A stretch of DNA of 64,000 bases from Caldilineaceae bacterium bin5. Lineage in GTDB: Bacteria > Chloroflexota > Anaerolineae > Caldilineales > Caldilineaceae. Location of the stretch: positions 85,146 to 149,145 of the forward strand of contig MPML01000005.1 of assembly GCA_002238445.1 (NCBI GenBank). The letters run 5' to 3'. Within the stretch, counting starts at the first letter, position 1; each line of letters begins with the position of its first letter. The notes beneath the pieces are model-generated. The model was not told the origin of the DNA. It saw only the letters and a program-made list of their open reading frames with translations, and made no database searches. This document shows positions 17,162 through 26,648 of the stretch, in pieces. The translations under genes were made by a program, and so were the position numbers.

Positions 17162-18691
17162 TCAGTGAGGCCTAGTTTGCTTCGGTCCGGGATCGATGGA
17201 GAAGGCAAGGGCATCAAAGTTGCGGCGCATCAGTTCGAAACGCAGGGATTCACTCTCGGGGTCATCCCACAGGTTTTCAAATTCACCGGGGTCTTTTTCC
17301 AGGTCGTAGAGTTCTCCATGCTCGTGACCGTGATAGACGACGACTTTGCTGCGCCGGTCCCGGTACATGGTGGCATAGCTGCCTTCGTACTGGGCGCGAC
17401 CGGGGATGTCGGGATTGAGGGCGCGATAGTATTCGCAGCGGACGAAGTCGCGATGCTGATGGGGCGGGGCCTCGCCGGTGAGAATGGGAAGCAGCGACCT
17501 ACCCTGCATACCATGCGGCAAGGACAGACCGGCTAACTCCAGAAGCGTGGGCGCGATGTCGAGAAGCTCGACCAGGGCATCGCTGACGAAGCCGGCAGGC
17601 GCCGCGGGTGCGTCTTCTTCAGGCGCGTCTGCCGCCGAATCCTCCACTCCATTTTCTTCCTCGTCGTTGGAATCTTCGACTGCAGAGCTAACATCAGGAA
17701 CCGGCTCTTCTTGTGCGGGGAAGTGGCCTGGCCAGCTGATGATTAGCGGAACTCGCACCAACCCCTCGTTGAATCGGCAACCTTTGAGGAGGAGACCGTG
17801 GTCTCCCAGCATTTCGCCGTGATCGCTTGTAAAGATGATGACGGTGTTTTCGCGTTGCTCTGTCTCTTCAAGGGCGGCAACCAGCCGACCGATGTTTTCG
17901 TCTATCAGCTCGATCATGGCGTAGTAGGAGGCGATGATGTCCTGGGCATCAAACTCTTGCGGCACCCTGGCAGGGTTCTGAAAGTCTCCAGGAATCTTTG
18001 CCTGTGCGGCCAAGTCGCTCTGGCGGAACAGGGGCGAGGGCATTTTGGCGGCGTCATATCGATCGCGATACTCCTGGGGCGGGTCGAAGGGGGAGTGGGG
18101 ATCGAAGACGTTTACGCTCATCAGCCAGGGTCCCTTGCGCCTTTTCTCTGATAAAAAGTCGATGGCCCGGTCGGTACACCAGGTCGTTTGGTGCAGCTCC
18201 GGCGGGATCGAAGCCGGGTCTTCTCTGAGATCGCGGAGGGAATAGCCTTGTGCTGCCAGCCAGTCGGCGTAGGCGTGGCCGGACGGGTAGCGGTCTTGTG
18301 GGTCGTGGCTCCAGTGGAATACTCGGTAGCCGTCTTCTTCAGGGCGAGGCTCTTCGCGACCGTGTGCGCCGGCCAGGTGAAACTTGCCGCTGAGGCCGCA
18401 GTCGTAGCCGCTATCGGCAAGCAGTGCAGTAACGAGCGGAGCGCCCTCGCCCCATTCTTCGTTGCCATTCATGCAACCGCGCACGTTGGCGGGATAGCGC
18501 CCGGTGAGGAAGCTGGCCCTGCTTGGCGTGCAGATGGGGCTCTGGCAGAAGGCGTGGGTAAAGGCTACGCCTTCCTCGACGAGACGATCCAGGTTGGGCG
18601 TGTTGATGTGGGGATTGTTGAGGGCGTGAATTGTGTCGAATCTCTGCTGGTCGGTGCAGAACCAGAGAATGTTGGGGCGATCGTGTTTCAT
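17162..18691 (-). CDS. Cytoplasmic-type sulfatase (formylglycine, CTPSR), copy A
   Basis: This 509-residue alkaline-phosphatase-fold sulfatase opens with RPNILWFCTDQQR, which carries metal-binding Asp. The signature ICTPSRASFLTGRYP holds C54, the residue converted to formylglycine. The C-terminal metal site is in FTSDHGEMLGDHG. There is no signal peptide, so it should work inside the cell. An unusual acidic Ala/Glu/Asp-rich insertion of about 45 residues (about 330-375) splits the usual SWPG...VDIAPTLL segment. The strong Shine-Dalgarno GAGGAGG precedes ATG 18691. It is a close paralogue of the gene at 19336 and converges with the GHL10-like gene. The substrate is probably a sulfated sugar or glycan fragment. 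Confidence 0.95.
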   Translation of the reverse strand: MKHDRPNILWFCTDQQRFDTIHALNNPHINTPNLDRLVEEGVAFTHAFCQSPICTPSRASFLTGRYPANVRGCMNGNEEWGEGAPLVTALLADSGYDCGLSGKFHLAGAHGREEPRPEEDGYRVFHWSHDPQDRYPSGHAYADWLAAQGYSLRDLREDPASIPPELHQTTWCTDRAIDFLSEKRRKGPWLMSVNVFDPHSPFDPPQEYRDRYDAAKMPSPLFRQSDLAAQAKIPGDFQNPARVPQEFDAQDIIASYYAMIELIDENIGRLVAALEETEQRENTVIIFTSDHGEMLGDHGLLLKGCRFNEGLVRVPLIISWPGHFPAQEEPVPDVSSAVEDSNDEEENGVEDSAADAPEEDAPAAPAGFVSDALVELLDIAPTLLELAGLSLPHGMQGRSLLPILTGEAPPHQHRDFVRCEYYRALNPDIPGRAQYEGSYATMYRDRRSKVVVYHGHEHGELYDLEKDPGEFENLWDDPESESLRFELMRRNFDALAFSIDPGPKQTRPH

Positions 18692-18799
18692 CGTTGGGCC
18701 TCCTCTGTTCGTAGTTACTCTTTTGTGATAATTCCTTTTTCTGTGAATTCAGAGTTTGAATGCGTCACCCGAATGGAAGGGGCGTGATCGGGTTGGGTT

Positions 18800-19265
18800 T
18801 GCGCCTGTGTGTTGCAACGAAATGAGAATCAGGGCAACGGGCTCGACTCAGAGAGCTGAATCGCGGAAGCGTTGCTCGATACGCTGATCTCTTACACTGT
18901 ATTGCCGGAACCGGATTGTAAGGGTTCGGTCAGGGCGGATGAGGAGGCGTTGGCCACTTTGTCGAACCGGTGGAAGGCACAGAATGCCAACTCGCTCATA
19001 GTGTAATGCCGGTCCATATGTCTCCGGAAGCGTTTCGCGGCAAGGCCGGTTCCCTTTTTGAGCAAGGCGTTGAGAAGCAATACTTTTGGGAGTCAGCGGG
19101 CCCACGCGGGCGCGCCAACTTCAGGTCAGGCTGGAACGCGTTGCGACGTGTCGGACACGGGAAAGAGATTGAGCAGTGACGTCAGTTGGGGGAGCGAACC
19201 TTGCCTCCGCGTCGGTTCCGTTTCAAAGGGTTGGTGACTTCGGCCTGACTTACCAGGCTCCCAGT
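18800..19265 (+). pseudogene. Decayed 3' remnant of a third GHL10-like gene
   Basis: This stretch aligns with bases ~16630-17095, the last ~150 codons of paralogue 2. The translated block 18970-19179 reads EGTECQLAHSVMPVHMSPEA..., WNALRRVGHGKEIEQ, then TGA, matching EGTECQLALNVMPRHMSAEA..., WNALRRLGHREEIERWL. Homology resumes in another frame at 19176 with ASVPFQRVGDFGLTYQAP. An in-frame TGA near 18860, a frameshift near 19176 and loss of the first three quarters show it is dead. Like its intact relative it converges with a sulfatase gene (19336). Confidence 0.88.
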
Positions 19266-19335
19266 TGGAGAGAGGAGGTCAGGTCTTCACTCTGTATGGC
19301 TGCGTTGTCATGGCCTGCCGTACTTGATCTCCTGT

Positions 19336-20862
19336 TCAAAAAGGTGTCTTTTGCGGCGGACCCGGGTCGACAGAGAAGGCCAGGGCGTCAAAGTTTCGTC
19401 GCACCATTTCGAAGCGGAGATCGGCAAAGTCGGGGTCACTCCACAGGTTATTGAATTCGCCGGGATCTTCCTCCAGGTCGTACAGTTCTCCATGCGAATG
19501 GCCGTGGTAGACGACGACTTTGTGGCGTTTGTCCCTGTACATTGTGGCATAGCTGCCTTCGTATTTGACGCGGCTGACAACTTCGGGATTCTGAGCCCGG
19601 TAGAACTCACAACGGACAAAGTCGCGGTGTTGATCGGGCGGCAGTTCGCCGCGCAGGATCGGCAGGAGAGAGCGGCCCTGCATTCGGAGAGGGATGGGCA
19701 GGCCGGCCAGTTCGAGCAGTGTGGGCGCGATGTCGATTAACTCCACCAGGGCGTTACTGACTAATCCGGCAGTGGAGGGTGCGTCGTCTTCGGGGGGGCT
19801 GTCATTGGACACCTCCGCGGTCGTTTCATTCTCTTCGCCGGATCCGTCATCATCAGGACTATTTTCGGAACGAGGCTCTTGCTGCAAGGGGAAGTGACGC
19901 GGCCAACTGATTATCAGCGGTACCCGTACAGCCCCTTCGTAGAATCGACAGCCCTTCGTTATCAGGCCGTGATCTCCGAGCATCTCGCCGTGATCGCTGG
20001 TGAAGATGATGACGGTGTTTTGGCGTTGCCCGGTTTCTTCGAGCGCTGCCAGCAGTCGCCCCACATTGTCGTCGATCAGCTCGATCATGGCGTAGTAGGC
20101 TGCGATCACGTCCTGGGCTTTGAAATCCTGAGGGGGACGGGATGGGTTCGGGAAGTCGCCGGGAATTGCCGATTGTGTAGTGATGTCGGTCTGGCGAAAG
20201 AGTGGGGCGGGCATTTTGGACGCATCGTAGCGATCGCGGTATTCCTGTGGCGGATCGAAAGGCGCATGGGGGTCGAATACGTTTACGCTCATCAGCCAAG
20301 GGCCTTTGCGGCGATTCTCGGACATGAACTCGATGGCGCGGTCGGTACACCAGGTGGTCTGGTGCAGTTCCGGGGGGATCGAGGCTGGATCCTCCCTCAA
20401 GTCTCGAAGGGAAAACCCTTGCGCGGCCAGCCAGTCGGCGTAGGCGTGGCCGGATGGGTAGCGATCTTCGGGATCGTGACTCCAGTGGAAGACTCTATAG
20501 CCGTCTTCTTTGGGGCGAGGTTCTTCGCGGCCGTGCGCGCCGGCAAGGTGGAATTTACCGCTGAGTCCGCAGTCGTACCCGCTTTCTGCCAGCATAGCTG
20601 TCACGAGCGGGGCGCCTTCACCCCATTCTTCGTTGCCGTTCATGCAACCGCGCACGTTGGCGGGATAGCGGCCGGTAAGGAAGCTGGCTCTGCTAGGCGT
20701 GCAGATGGGGCTTTGGCAGAAGGCATGGGTAAAGGCGACGCCCTCTGCGACGAGGCGGTCCAGATTGGGCGTGTTGATGTGGGGATTGTTGAGGGCGTGA
20801 ATAGTGTCAAATCTCTGCTGATCAGTGCAGAACCAGAGGATGTTGGGGCGCTCTTTTTCCAT
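19336..20862 (-). CDS. Cytoplasmic-type sulfatase (formylglycine, CTPSR), copy B
   Basis: This 508-residue protein is nearly collinear with the sulfatase at 17162. It has the same RPNILWFCTDQQR opening, C54 in CTPSR, a metal-binding FTSDHGEMLGDHG, and an acidic insertion of similar place but different sequence (about 330-375). Differences concentrate in that linker and near the C-terminus. There is no signal peptide. AGAGGTCCAGTC precedes ATG 20862. It is almost certainly the product of a tandem duplication that also produced the decayed GHL10-like remnant. Divergence of the linker but not the catalytic core suggests both copies are still functional. Confidence 0.95.
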   Translation of the reverse strand: MEKERPNILWFCTDQQRFDTIHALNNPHINTPNLDRLVAEGVAFTHAFCQSPICTPSRASFLTGRYPANVRGCMNGNEEWGEGAPLVTAMLAESGYDCGLSGKFHLAGAHGREEPRPKEDGYRVFHWSHDPEDRYPSGHAYADWLAAQGFSLRDLREDPASIPPELHQTTWCTDRAIEFMSENRRKGPWLMSVNVFDPHAPFDPPQEYRDRYDASKMPAPLFRQTDITTQSAIPGDFPNPSRPPQDFKAQDVIAAYYAMIELIDDNVGRLLAALEETGQRQNTVIIFTSDHGEMLGDHGLITKGCRFYEGAVRVPLIISWPRHFPLQQEPRSENSPDDDGSGEENETTAEVSNDSPPEDDAPSTAGLVSNALVELIDIAPTLLELAGLPIPLRMQGRSLLPILRGELPPDQHRDFVRCEFYRAQNPEVVSRVKYEGSYATMYRDKRHKVVVYHGHSHGELYDLEEDPGEFNNLWSDPDFADLRFEMVRRNFDALAFSVDPGPPQKTPF

Positions 20863-20977
20863 GACTGGACCTCTTTGGTTGGTTAATCCGAGACAAAGTG
20901 ACTGTTGACGATGGTAGTCTTGACAAGCCGCTTCACCAAGTCGAGTTCAAGAAATCCAATTGCGAATATGGCTGGGC

Positions 20978-21108
20978 ATCCGCCACCTTGCTTGAACCGC
21001 ATCGCAGGCATGAAGACGAACGATGGGAAAGGCGGACTTTTTGGGACGGGGTCGTTGCGGGGAGCGTCCCGCGGCACCAGGAGGGCCGAATGCTCGTCCG
21101 CCTCTAAA
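20978..21108 (+). repeat. Diverged copy of the dispersed repeat (copy 6)
   Basis: GCATGAAGACGAACG..., TTTTTGGGACGGGGTCGTTGCGGGGAGCG and AGGAGGGCCGAATGCTCG align in order with the other copies, but with many substitutions. The short hairpins are weakened. It has the same orientation as the other copies, and looks like an old copy. Confidence 0.55.
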
Positions 21109-21142
21109 GCAAGGACATGATTGAGAAGGTCCACTTGGAAAT

Positions 21143-22870
21143 CTATTCCTGTGTGATCAGGTAGACTGTGCCGTCGGCGTAGCCAGTAACATAGAGATTT
21201 CCGTCTTCATCTGTTCCGATGCTGCTCACCGGCAAGGAGGCGTTCAAGACGAGCTCGCTGTGCCAAGCTCCATGGCTCTTCTGAGATGACCCGGTTGCAA
21301 CCAGTGAATCCTGTTTTTGCAGGCTCCATATGTCGCCGAGGCAGAAATCGGCGAAGAGGAACCGGTCTCTCAGTTGAGGAAATTCGCTGCCGCGATAAAA
21401 CACGCCTCCCACAATAGCGCAACCGCGGGTGTGATCGAACTCGGCTACAGGAGGATCGAAGATTCCAGCCTGGCTACAGGGGTAGGGCAGGCCTTCAATC
21501 TTGGGACATCGAGTCCCTTCAATCGTAGGCCATCCGTAGTTCTCCCCCCCAACACTGGTAGCCGGCTGGACGTTCAGCTCTTCTCTGTCGTTGTGTCCGG
21601 CATCCGGGGTGTAAAAGTCACCTGTATGGCTATCGAACGCGAATCCCCATGGGTTTCTCAGCCCAAGTGCCCAGATTTCGTCACTGAATTTGTCGTCCTC
21701 AATATAGGGATTGGTGGCAGGGACGCCATTTGGACCGGCTCCTGACTCCACATCAAGCCGCAGAGTCTTTCCCAGGAGCAGTTGCGGGTCCTGCGGGAAA
21801 TCGACTGGACGGCCTTCGCTACCGCCGTCGCCAATAGCAACGTACAGGTAGCCGTCATTTGGACCAAATGCGAGACTGCCTCCGTTGTGTGCGCGATGGG
21901 GTTGACTCACGGCGAGGAGGATTTCTTCGCTGTCCTGGTCGGCTGTGGCGCCATCGTCTGAGGTGGAAATGCGACTGAGGACAAGGTCACCGCCAAGATT
22001 GGTAAAGCTCACGTAGAATTGCTGGCTAGTCGTAAAGTTGGGGGGACATGCGATATTCATGAGCCCGCGCTCCCCGAAGTAGGTTAGCTGATCTGATATA
22101 TCGAGAAAGGGGGTACTGTTGACGACTCCATTTTGGACGATGCTGATACGGCCTCTCTGCTCCACGATGAAGAAATGATCGCTGCCGTTTCCGGCATGGG
22201 TAACCTGAACCGGCAGATCCATGCCTTCCAGGAATTTTTCGAGTCTAATCGAGGAGGGCTTCGCGTTCTCTTCTAGAGGAGAGAGAGGCGAACCATGTAT
22301 TCTCACTTCCCGCCAAGCGACCCAATTGGGACTTTCGAGTGTTTGAACGAGGATTTTCTTAACAGATTGGGGAGGATCGAATTCGATTTTCAGCGTTTGC
22401 CCATCTTCTGTATGGAGGTCGGCGAATCGCCTAAAAAATGTTCTCACGCCTGTCCCATTGTCTGTCCACATGACATGTGTGGTTGGACCAGCAGTAGCCT
22501 GAGCAACGACCACCTCAACCCTTTCGACAAGAGGTAGTTCGTCGAGAGCGATAGCAATCCATTGGGCAGGAAAATTCAGGGAATTCCAGGTCGTTTCAAG
22601 GTCGCCATCGATGGCATTTTGGGCCGTCTCTTCACCCAGGTGGGCGCGTACTGTTCCCAGCAGCGCGCCATTTTGGCTATTGGGCGCTGGTGTTGCGGTA
22701 GGCGGTTGGTTCTGTGCGGTACTAGTGGAAACTGCAGGTGTTTCAGGCGGAGAGAACTGCCGAGTGGGCTTGGCCGTTGCAAGGGGTAGTTCAGGCACCG
22801 GTTGTAGGTCGCAAGAGGTCAAGGCATTTGGAGTAAGCAGCAGGCTTGTCAACGTGACGGCGGTTCTCAT
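21143..22870 (-). CDS. Discoidin-like / PQQ sugar dehydrogenase (GSDH) lipoprotein, copy 1
   Basis: This 575-residue lipoprotein has a signal peptide ending in a lipobox-like ALTSC (C20) and a Thr/Pro linker. A discoidin (F5/8C-like) domain occupies about 75-193 (AIDGDLETTWNS, HTEDGQTLKIE, WVAWREVRIHG). A six-bladed propeller of the soluble aldose dehydrogenase/GSDH family fills about 205-570. In the family the catalytic His and PQQ-contacting Arg correspond here to H328 (PHRAHNGG) and R405 (GLRNPWGFAFD). Other marks are YLYVAIGDGG, GHNDREELN and GGENYGWP. Copies 2-4 have a Cys-Cys pair where this one has Y264-F265. The reaction is likely aldose oxidation on the outer side of the membrane, if PQQ is available. 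It is the last gene of the minus-strand array; AGGATAAG precedes the ATG. Confidence 0.88.
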   Translation of the reverse strand: MRTAVTLTSLLLTPNALTSCDLQPVPELPLATAKPTRQFSPPETPAVSTSTAQNQPPTATPAPNSQNGALLGTVRAHLGEETAQNAIDGDLETTWNSLNFPAQWIAIALDELPLVERVEVVVAQATAGPTTHVMWTDNGTGVRTFFRRFADLHTEDGQTLKIEFDPPQSVKKILVQTLESPNWVAWREVRIHGSPLSPLEENAKPSSIRLEKFLEGMDLPVQVTHAGNGSDHFFIVEQRGRISIVQNGVVNSTPFLDISDQLTYFGERGLMNIACPPNFTTSQQFYVSFTNLGGDLVLSRISTSDDGATADQDSEEILLAVSQPHRAHNGGSLAFGPNDGYLYVAIGDGGSEGRPVDFPQDPQLLLGKTLRLDVESGAGPNGVPATNPYIEDDKFSDEIWALGLRNPWGFAFDSHTGDFYTPDAGHNDREELNVQPATSVGGENYGWPTIEGTRCPKIEGLPYPCSQAGIFDPPVAEFDHTRGCAIVGGVFYRGSEFPQLRDRFLFADFCLGDIWSLQKQDSLVATGSSQKSHGAWHSELVLNASLPVSSIGTDEDGNLYVTGYADGTVYLITQE

Positions 22871-22987
22871 GTATGGCTTATCCTGTTGGACCGGGTATTG
22901 TTTTCACTGAATGGACGGCTAGAATGAACGCTGTTTCAAGAACTGGGAACGGATTGTGCGAGCGGGGCGTGTGGGCAAGTCTCCTGT

Positions 22988-24820
22988 CTACTTCGACGTG
23001 ACCTTGTAAATTGTACCATTTTGGTAGCCGGTTACGTAGACATTGCCCTCTTCGTCGTCGCCAATGCTGCTGACGGGGACGCGGGCGTTTGCGAGGTATA
23101 CGCTCCTCCAAGATACTACCGCATTCCCGTCAACGGAGTCCTCGATGCGGCCGATCTCCCATATAGCACCGCGACAGAAATCGGCGAACAGGAAACGGCC
23201 TTTCAATTGGGGCAGCTCGCTGCCGCGATAGACAACGCCGCCGACTATGGCGCAGCCGCGAGTGTGGTCGAATTCGGCTACTGGAGAGGTGAATTCTTTT
23301 ACATGGCTGCATGGAAAAGGCAAGTCGGGAAACTCTATACACCTGGTACCTTCGACGGTAGGCCAGCCATAGTTTTCGCCTCCAAGACTGGATGAAGGCA
23401 CGTAATTCAGTTCTTCGCGACTGTTGTGTCCGGTGTCGGGGAGATAGAGTTCGCCAGTGTGGCTGTCGAACGCGAATCCCCATGGGTTTCTCAGCCCCAT
23501 TGCCCAGATTTCGGCGCGATAGCCGTCGACATCGACAAATGGGTTGCTGGCGGGGATACCATAGGGTAGGTCTGCTGATTCGACATCGATTCGCAGAATC
23601 TTGCCCAGTAGGAGGCTGGGGTCTTGTCCGGTATGCATTGGATAGCCGTCACTGCCTCCGTCTCCCATGCCAACGTACAGGTAGCCGTCTTCAGGACCGA
23701 ATACAAGGCGGCCTCCGTTGTGCGCTTCATGTGGTTGACCGACGGTAAGCAGAATTTCTTCGCTGGCCGGATCGGCAATGTCGGGATCGTCTGTGGTTTT
23801 GAAGCGGCTTATGACAGTGTCGCCGTCAAGATTGGTATAGCTCAGGTAGAACTGCTGGCTGGCGGGAAAGGAGGGGGGAAAGGCGATGTTTAGAAGGCCT
23901 CGCTCTTCGCAACAGCTGACCTGGTTCGAGATATCAAGAAAGAGGGTGTCGTTGGCGATTCCACTGTGGACGACTTTGATGCGGCCGTGCTGCTCAACCG
24001 CGAAGACACGGCCGCTACCATCCCCGGCATGGGCAACCTGCACTGGTTTAACCAGGCCTTCCAGGAACAATTCCAGCCCGACCTGAGGAGGCATATCATT
24101 TTCGCTTTGGCGAGAAACTTGCGTACCGAATATTTTCACATCCTGCCAGGCGACCCAGCTTGGGCTGTCAAGCGTTTGAATCAGGATCTCTCTAACGGGA
24201 CGCGGCGGATCTACTTCAATTGCAAGTGTCTGCCCATTCTCGGTGTGGACATCAGAGAGCCTCCTAAATAGCGTTCGCACGAGTGATCCGTTATCGAGCC
24301 ACAAGAGGTGCGTTGTCGGGCCGGGAGGCGCTTGAGCAACAACCAACTCAATGCTGTCCACAAGATACAGGTCATCGAGAGTAATTGCAATCCACTGGGA
24401 GGGATGTTGGAGGGAGCTCCAGGCGGTTGCGGGATCGCCATCAAGGGCCCTATCAGCCGACTCTGTTTCGGCCGAGGCGCGCGCAGTTCCGGCGAGGGCA
24501 AGGTTCGGGCGCGGCGGCGTTGATTCAGTAGCTGTGGGCTCCGGTGTGGCTGAAGGTGTAGGTGCCGGGGTAGATGTGGCTGGCGGTTGCTGGTTTACTT
24601 TGCTCTTCGCGGCAGGCCGATCGGGCTCCGGCTGTGCGGCACAAGAGGCCGTGACGATCAGAGCCAGAAGCAAGGCAGTTAGCGCGCGCGCCTTTGACCT
24701 TGGTCGCTCAGGCGGTGGCACCGTTTTGTGTGTATTTGTCAAGTAGATTATTTCCGAGAGTTGTTCGAGAATTCGGCGGGCACTGAACGGCAAGGAGTGA
24801 CAATCATGTCTGCTCATCAT
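22988..24820 (-). CDS. Discoidin-like / PQQ sugar dehydrogenase (GSDH) lipoprotein, copy 2
   Basis: This 610-residue paralogue has a lipobox VTASC after a hydrophobic ALTALLLALIV segment, a Pro/Thr-rich linker, a discoidin-like domain (LDGDPATAWSS, HTENGQTLAIEV) and a GSDH propeller with QPHEAHNGG, MGLRNPWGFAFD, GHNSREELN and GGENYGWP. A vicinal Cys pair appears in VSCCEERGLL. ATG 24820 overlaps the stop of copy 3 as ATGA, suggesting coupling. That start puts some 40 residues before the signal peptide; a downstream GTG before PPPERPRSKARAL would give a normal signal peptide and is a real alternative. Role as for copy 1, in the envelope. Confidence 0.87.
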   Translation of the reverse strand: MMSRHDCHSLPFSARRILEQLSEIIYLTNTHKTVPPPERPRSKARALTALLLALIVTASCAAQPEPDRPAAKSKVNQQPPATSTPAPTPSATPEPTATESTPPRPNLALAGTARASAETESADRALDGDPATAWSSLQHPSQWIAITLDDLYLVDSIELVVAQAPPGPTTHLLWLDNGSLVRTLFRRLSDVHTENGQTLAIEVDPPRPVREILIQTLDSPSWVAWQDVKIFGTQVSRQSENDMPPQVGLELFLEGLVKPVQVAHAGDGSGRVFAVEQHGRIKVVHSGIANDTLFLDISNQVSCCEERGLLNIAFPPSFPASQQFYLSYTNLDGDTVISRFKTTDDPDIADPASEEILLTVGQPHEAHNGGRLVFGPEDGYLYVGMGDGGSDGYPMHTGQDPSLLLGKILRIDVESADLPYGIPASNPFVDVDGYRAEIWAMGLRNPWGFAFDSHTGELYLPDTGHNSREELNYVPSSSLGGENYGWPTVEGTRCIEFPDLPFPCSHVKEFTSPVAEFDHTRGCAIVGGVVYRGSELPQLKGRFLFADFCRGAIWEIGRIEDSVDGNAVVSWRSVYLANARVPVSSIGDDEEGNVYVTGYQNGTIYKVTSK

Positions 24821-26562
24821 TGTTTCGTGAGGATGAAAACGATGCCGTCATTCTGTGCATGTCCGGTGAAATAGATATTTCCCTCTTCATCCTCTCCAAC
24901 ACTACTGATAGGCATACCAGCCTTTGTCAGTAGTATGCTCCGCCATCTGCTCTGGTCTTCATTTGTTTCATCTCTGTCAAACAGTTCCACACCATAAATG
25001 TGACCGGTACAGTAGTCGGCAACGATGAATGTCCCTTGAAGTGGAGGGAGCTCTTCTGCGGTATAGACGGCTCCACCGACAATTGCGCAACCGCGGGTGT
25101 GGTCGTATGAGGCCACGGGCAGAGTCAGGTCGTCGGCGCTACAGGAAAGGATGTCATGCTCAAAGCAGATTTCGCCCTCCATAATAGGCCAGCCGTAGTT
25201 TGCACCACCGGGAAATCCTGCGGGCTGGTGATTCACTTCCTCGCGCTTGGCGTTGCCTGTGTCAGGGAGGTACAGGCCGCCGCTATGTTTGTCAAAAGCA
25301 AACCCCCATGGATTGCGCAGGCCCAGGGCCCAGATTTCGGGGCGGTATTTGCTGTCCTGTGCGAAAGGATTGTCGGGGGGGATGGCGTAGGGCACGGAGC
25401 CCGACTCCACATCGATGCGCAGGAGCTTGCCCAGCAACGTATCGGACGACTGCCCGCTGTTTTTGGGATCGCGGGGGAGACCGCCGTCACCGCTGCCTAT
25501 ATAGAGGTAACCGTCTTGCGGACCGAATGCCAGATGGCCGCCGTTGTGGTTTTCGTGGGGTTGCTCGATGGTGAGCAGTATTTCCTCGCTGTCTTCGTCT
25601 GCCCGATTCGGGTCGGTGGTGGTGGCGAAACGGCTGATGGTGGTAGCACCTTCATTGTTTGTGTAACTCAGGTAGAAGTGCCCGCTGTCAGGATAAGTTG
25701 AAGGGAATGCCAGACCGAACAGGCCCCTCTCACCGACGCAGCAGCTGACGCGCTCTGAAATGTCCAGGAACGGTGTCTCAATTGTAACGGCATCGTTGAC
25801 TATCCGAACGCGGCCTGGTTGCTCGACAACGAAGACGCGGCCGCTGCCGTCGCCTGCGTGCGTTACCCGCACTGGATATTCCAGCCCTGTTGCAACCTTT
25901 GCGACTTCGTATTTGGGGACATTGTTGTCCGACTCGGGTACGGCCACTTGGGTACCGAAGACCCGCAGTTCACGCCAGGCGACCCAGCTTGGGCTGTGAG
26001 TGGTCAGAATCAGCACTTCGTTCACGATCTGTGGTGGTCTGATTTCGACAGTTAGCGTCTGGCCGTCCTCAGTGTGGATGTCGGACAGGCGCTTATAGAA
26101 GGTGCGCAGGCCCGACCCATAACCTAGCCATACTTCGTGCGTGGTCGGACCTGGAGGCGCCTGGGTGATGACCATCTCTACTCTGTCTACCAGATAGTGC
26201 TGGTCCAAACCGATAGCGTACCACTGCGGCGCAGACTGTTGGGAACTCCAGATTGTTTCGGGGTCGCCATCGATGGCCAAGTGAGCTGCTTCATCGGGGA
26301 CCAGATGGCCTTCGGCGCTTCTGATGTAGGTGAGGCCGGATGCCAGAGGGGCCACATTTTCCCCGAGCGGGGTGCTCACGACTGGAGTGACGGATGGCGC
26401 TGTGGCAGGAGAGAGTGAGATTTTCAAATTGGCGAGAGGCTGGGAGGTGTCGGATGAACCGGGTGCAGATAGACTTTCATAGGTTGTTGAAGAACAGGCG
26501 GCCACGAAGAGAGCCAAGAAAAAGACACAGAATAAGCAGCAGATTTTTTTCGTTTCGGTCAT
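24817..26562 (-). CDS. Discoidin-like / PQQ sugar dehydrogenase (GSDH) lipoprotein, copy 3
   Basis: This 581-residue paralogue has a clean lipoprotein signal, MTETKKICCLFCVFFLALF followed by VAAC. The discoidin-like domain contains AIDGDPETIWSS and HTEDGQTLTVEI. The propeller contains QPHENHNGG, IGSGDGG, LGLRNPWGFAFD and NYGWP. The vicinal Cys pair is in VSCCVGERGLF. An extra Cys-containing stretch (CFEHDILSCSADD) lies near blade 5. The gene's last four bases overlap the start of copy 2. Context and likely role (outer-face aldose oxidation or sugar binding) are as for the other copies. Confidence 0.88.
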   Translation of the reverse strand: MTETKKICCLFCVFFLALFVAACSSTTYESLSAPGSSDTSQPLANLKISLSPATAPSVTPVVSTPLGENVAPLASGLTYIRSAEGHLVPDEAAHLAIDGDPETIWSSQQSAPQWYAIGLDQHYLVDRVEMVITQAPPGPTTHEVWLGYGSGLRTFYKRLSDIHTEDGQTLTVEIRPPQIVNEVLILTTHSPSWVAWRELRVFGTQVAVPESDNNVPKYEVAKVATGLEYPVRVTHAGDGSGRVFVVEQPGRVRIVNDAVTIETPFLDISERVSCCVGERGLFGLAFPSTYPDSGHFYLSYTNNEGATTISRFATTTDPNRADEDSEEILLTIEQPHENHNGGHLAFGPQDGYLYIGSGDGGLPRDPKNSGQSSDTLLGKLLRIDVESGSVPYAIPPDNPFAQDSKYRPEIWALGLRNPWGFAFDKHSGGLYLPDTGNAKREEVNHQPAGFPGGANYGWPIMEGEICFEHDILSCSADDLTLPVASYDHTRGCAIVGGAVYTAEELPPLQGTFIVADYCTGHIYGVELFDRDETNEDQSRWRSILLTKAGMPISSVGEDEEGNIYFTGHAQNDGIVFILTKQ

Positions 26563-26648
26563 AGCATTATTTTGGCTATGCGTAGACTGGTTCTGATTGC
26601 GAATGAAATTATGACAGGGGTCTAATGCGACCAGATCGAATTTCAGAC

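Noticed and set aside
19879..20886. 335-codon open frame antisense to sulfatase copy B
   Set aside because: The sulfatase reading has the active-site signature; a similar antisense frame appears over copy A only because the DNA is duplicated.
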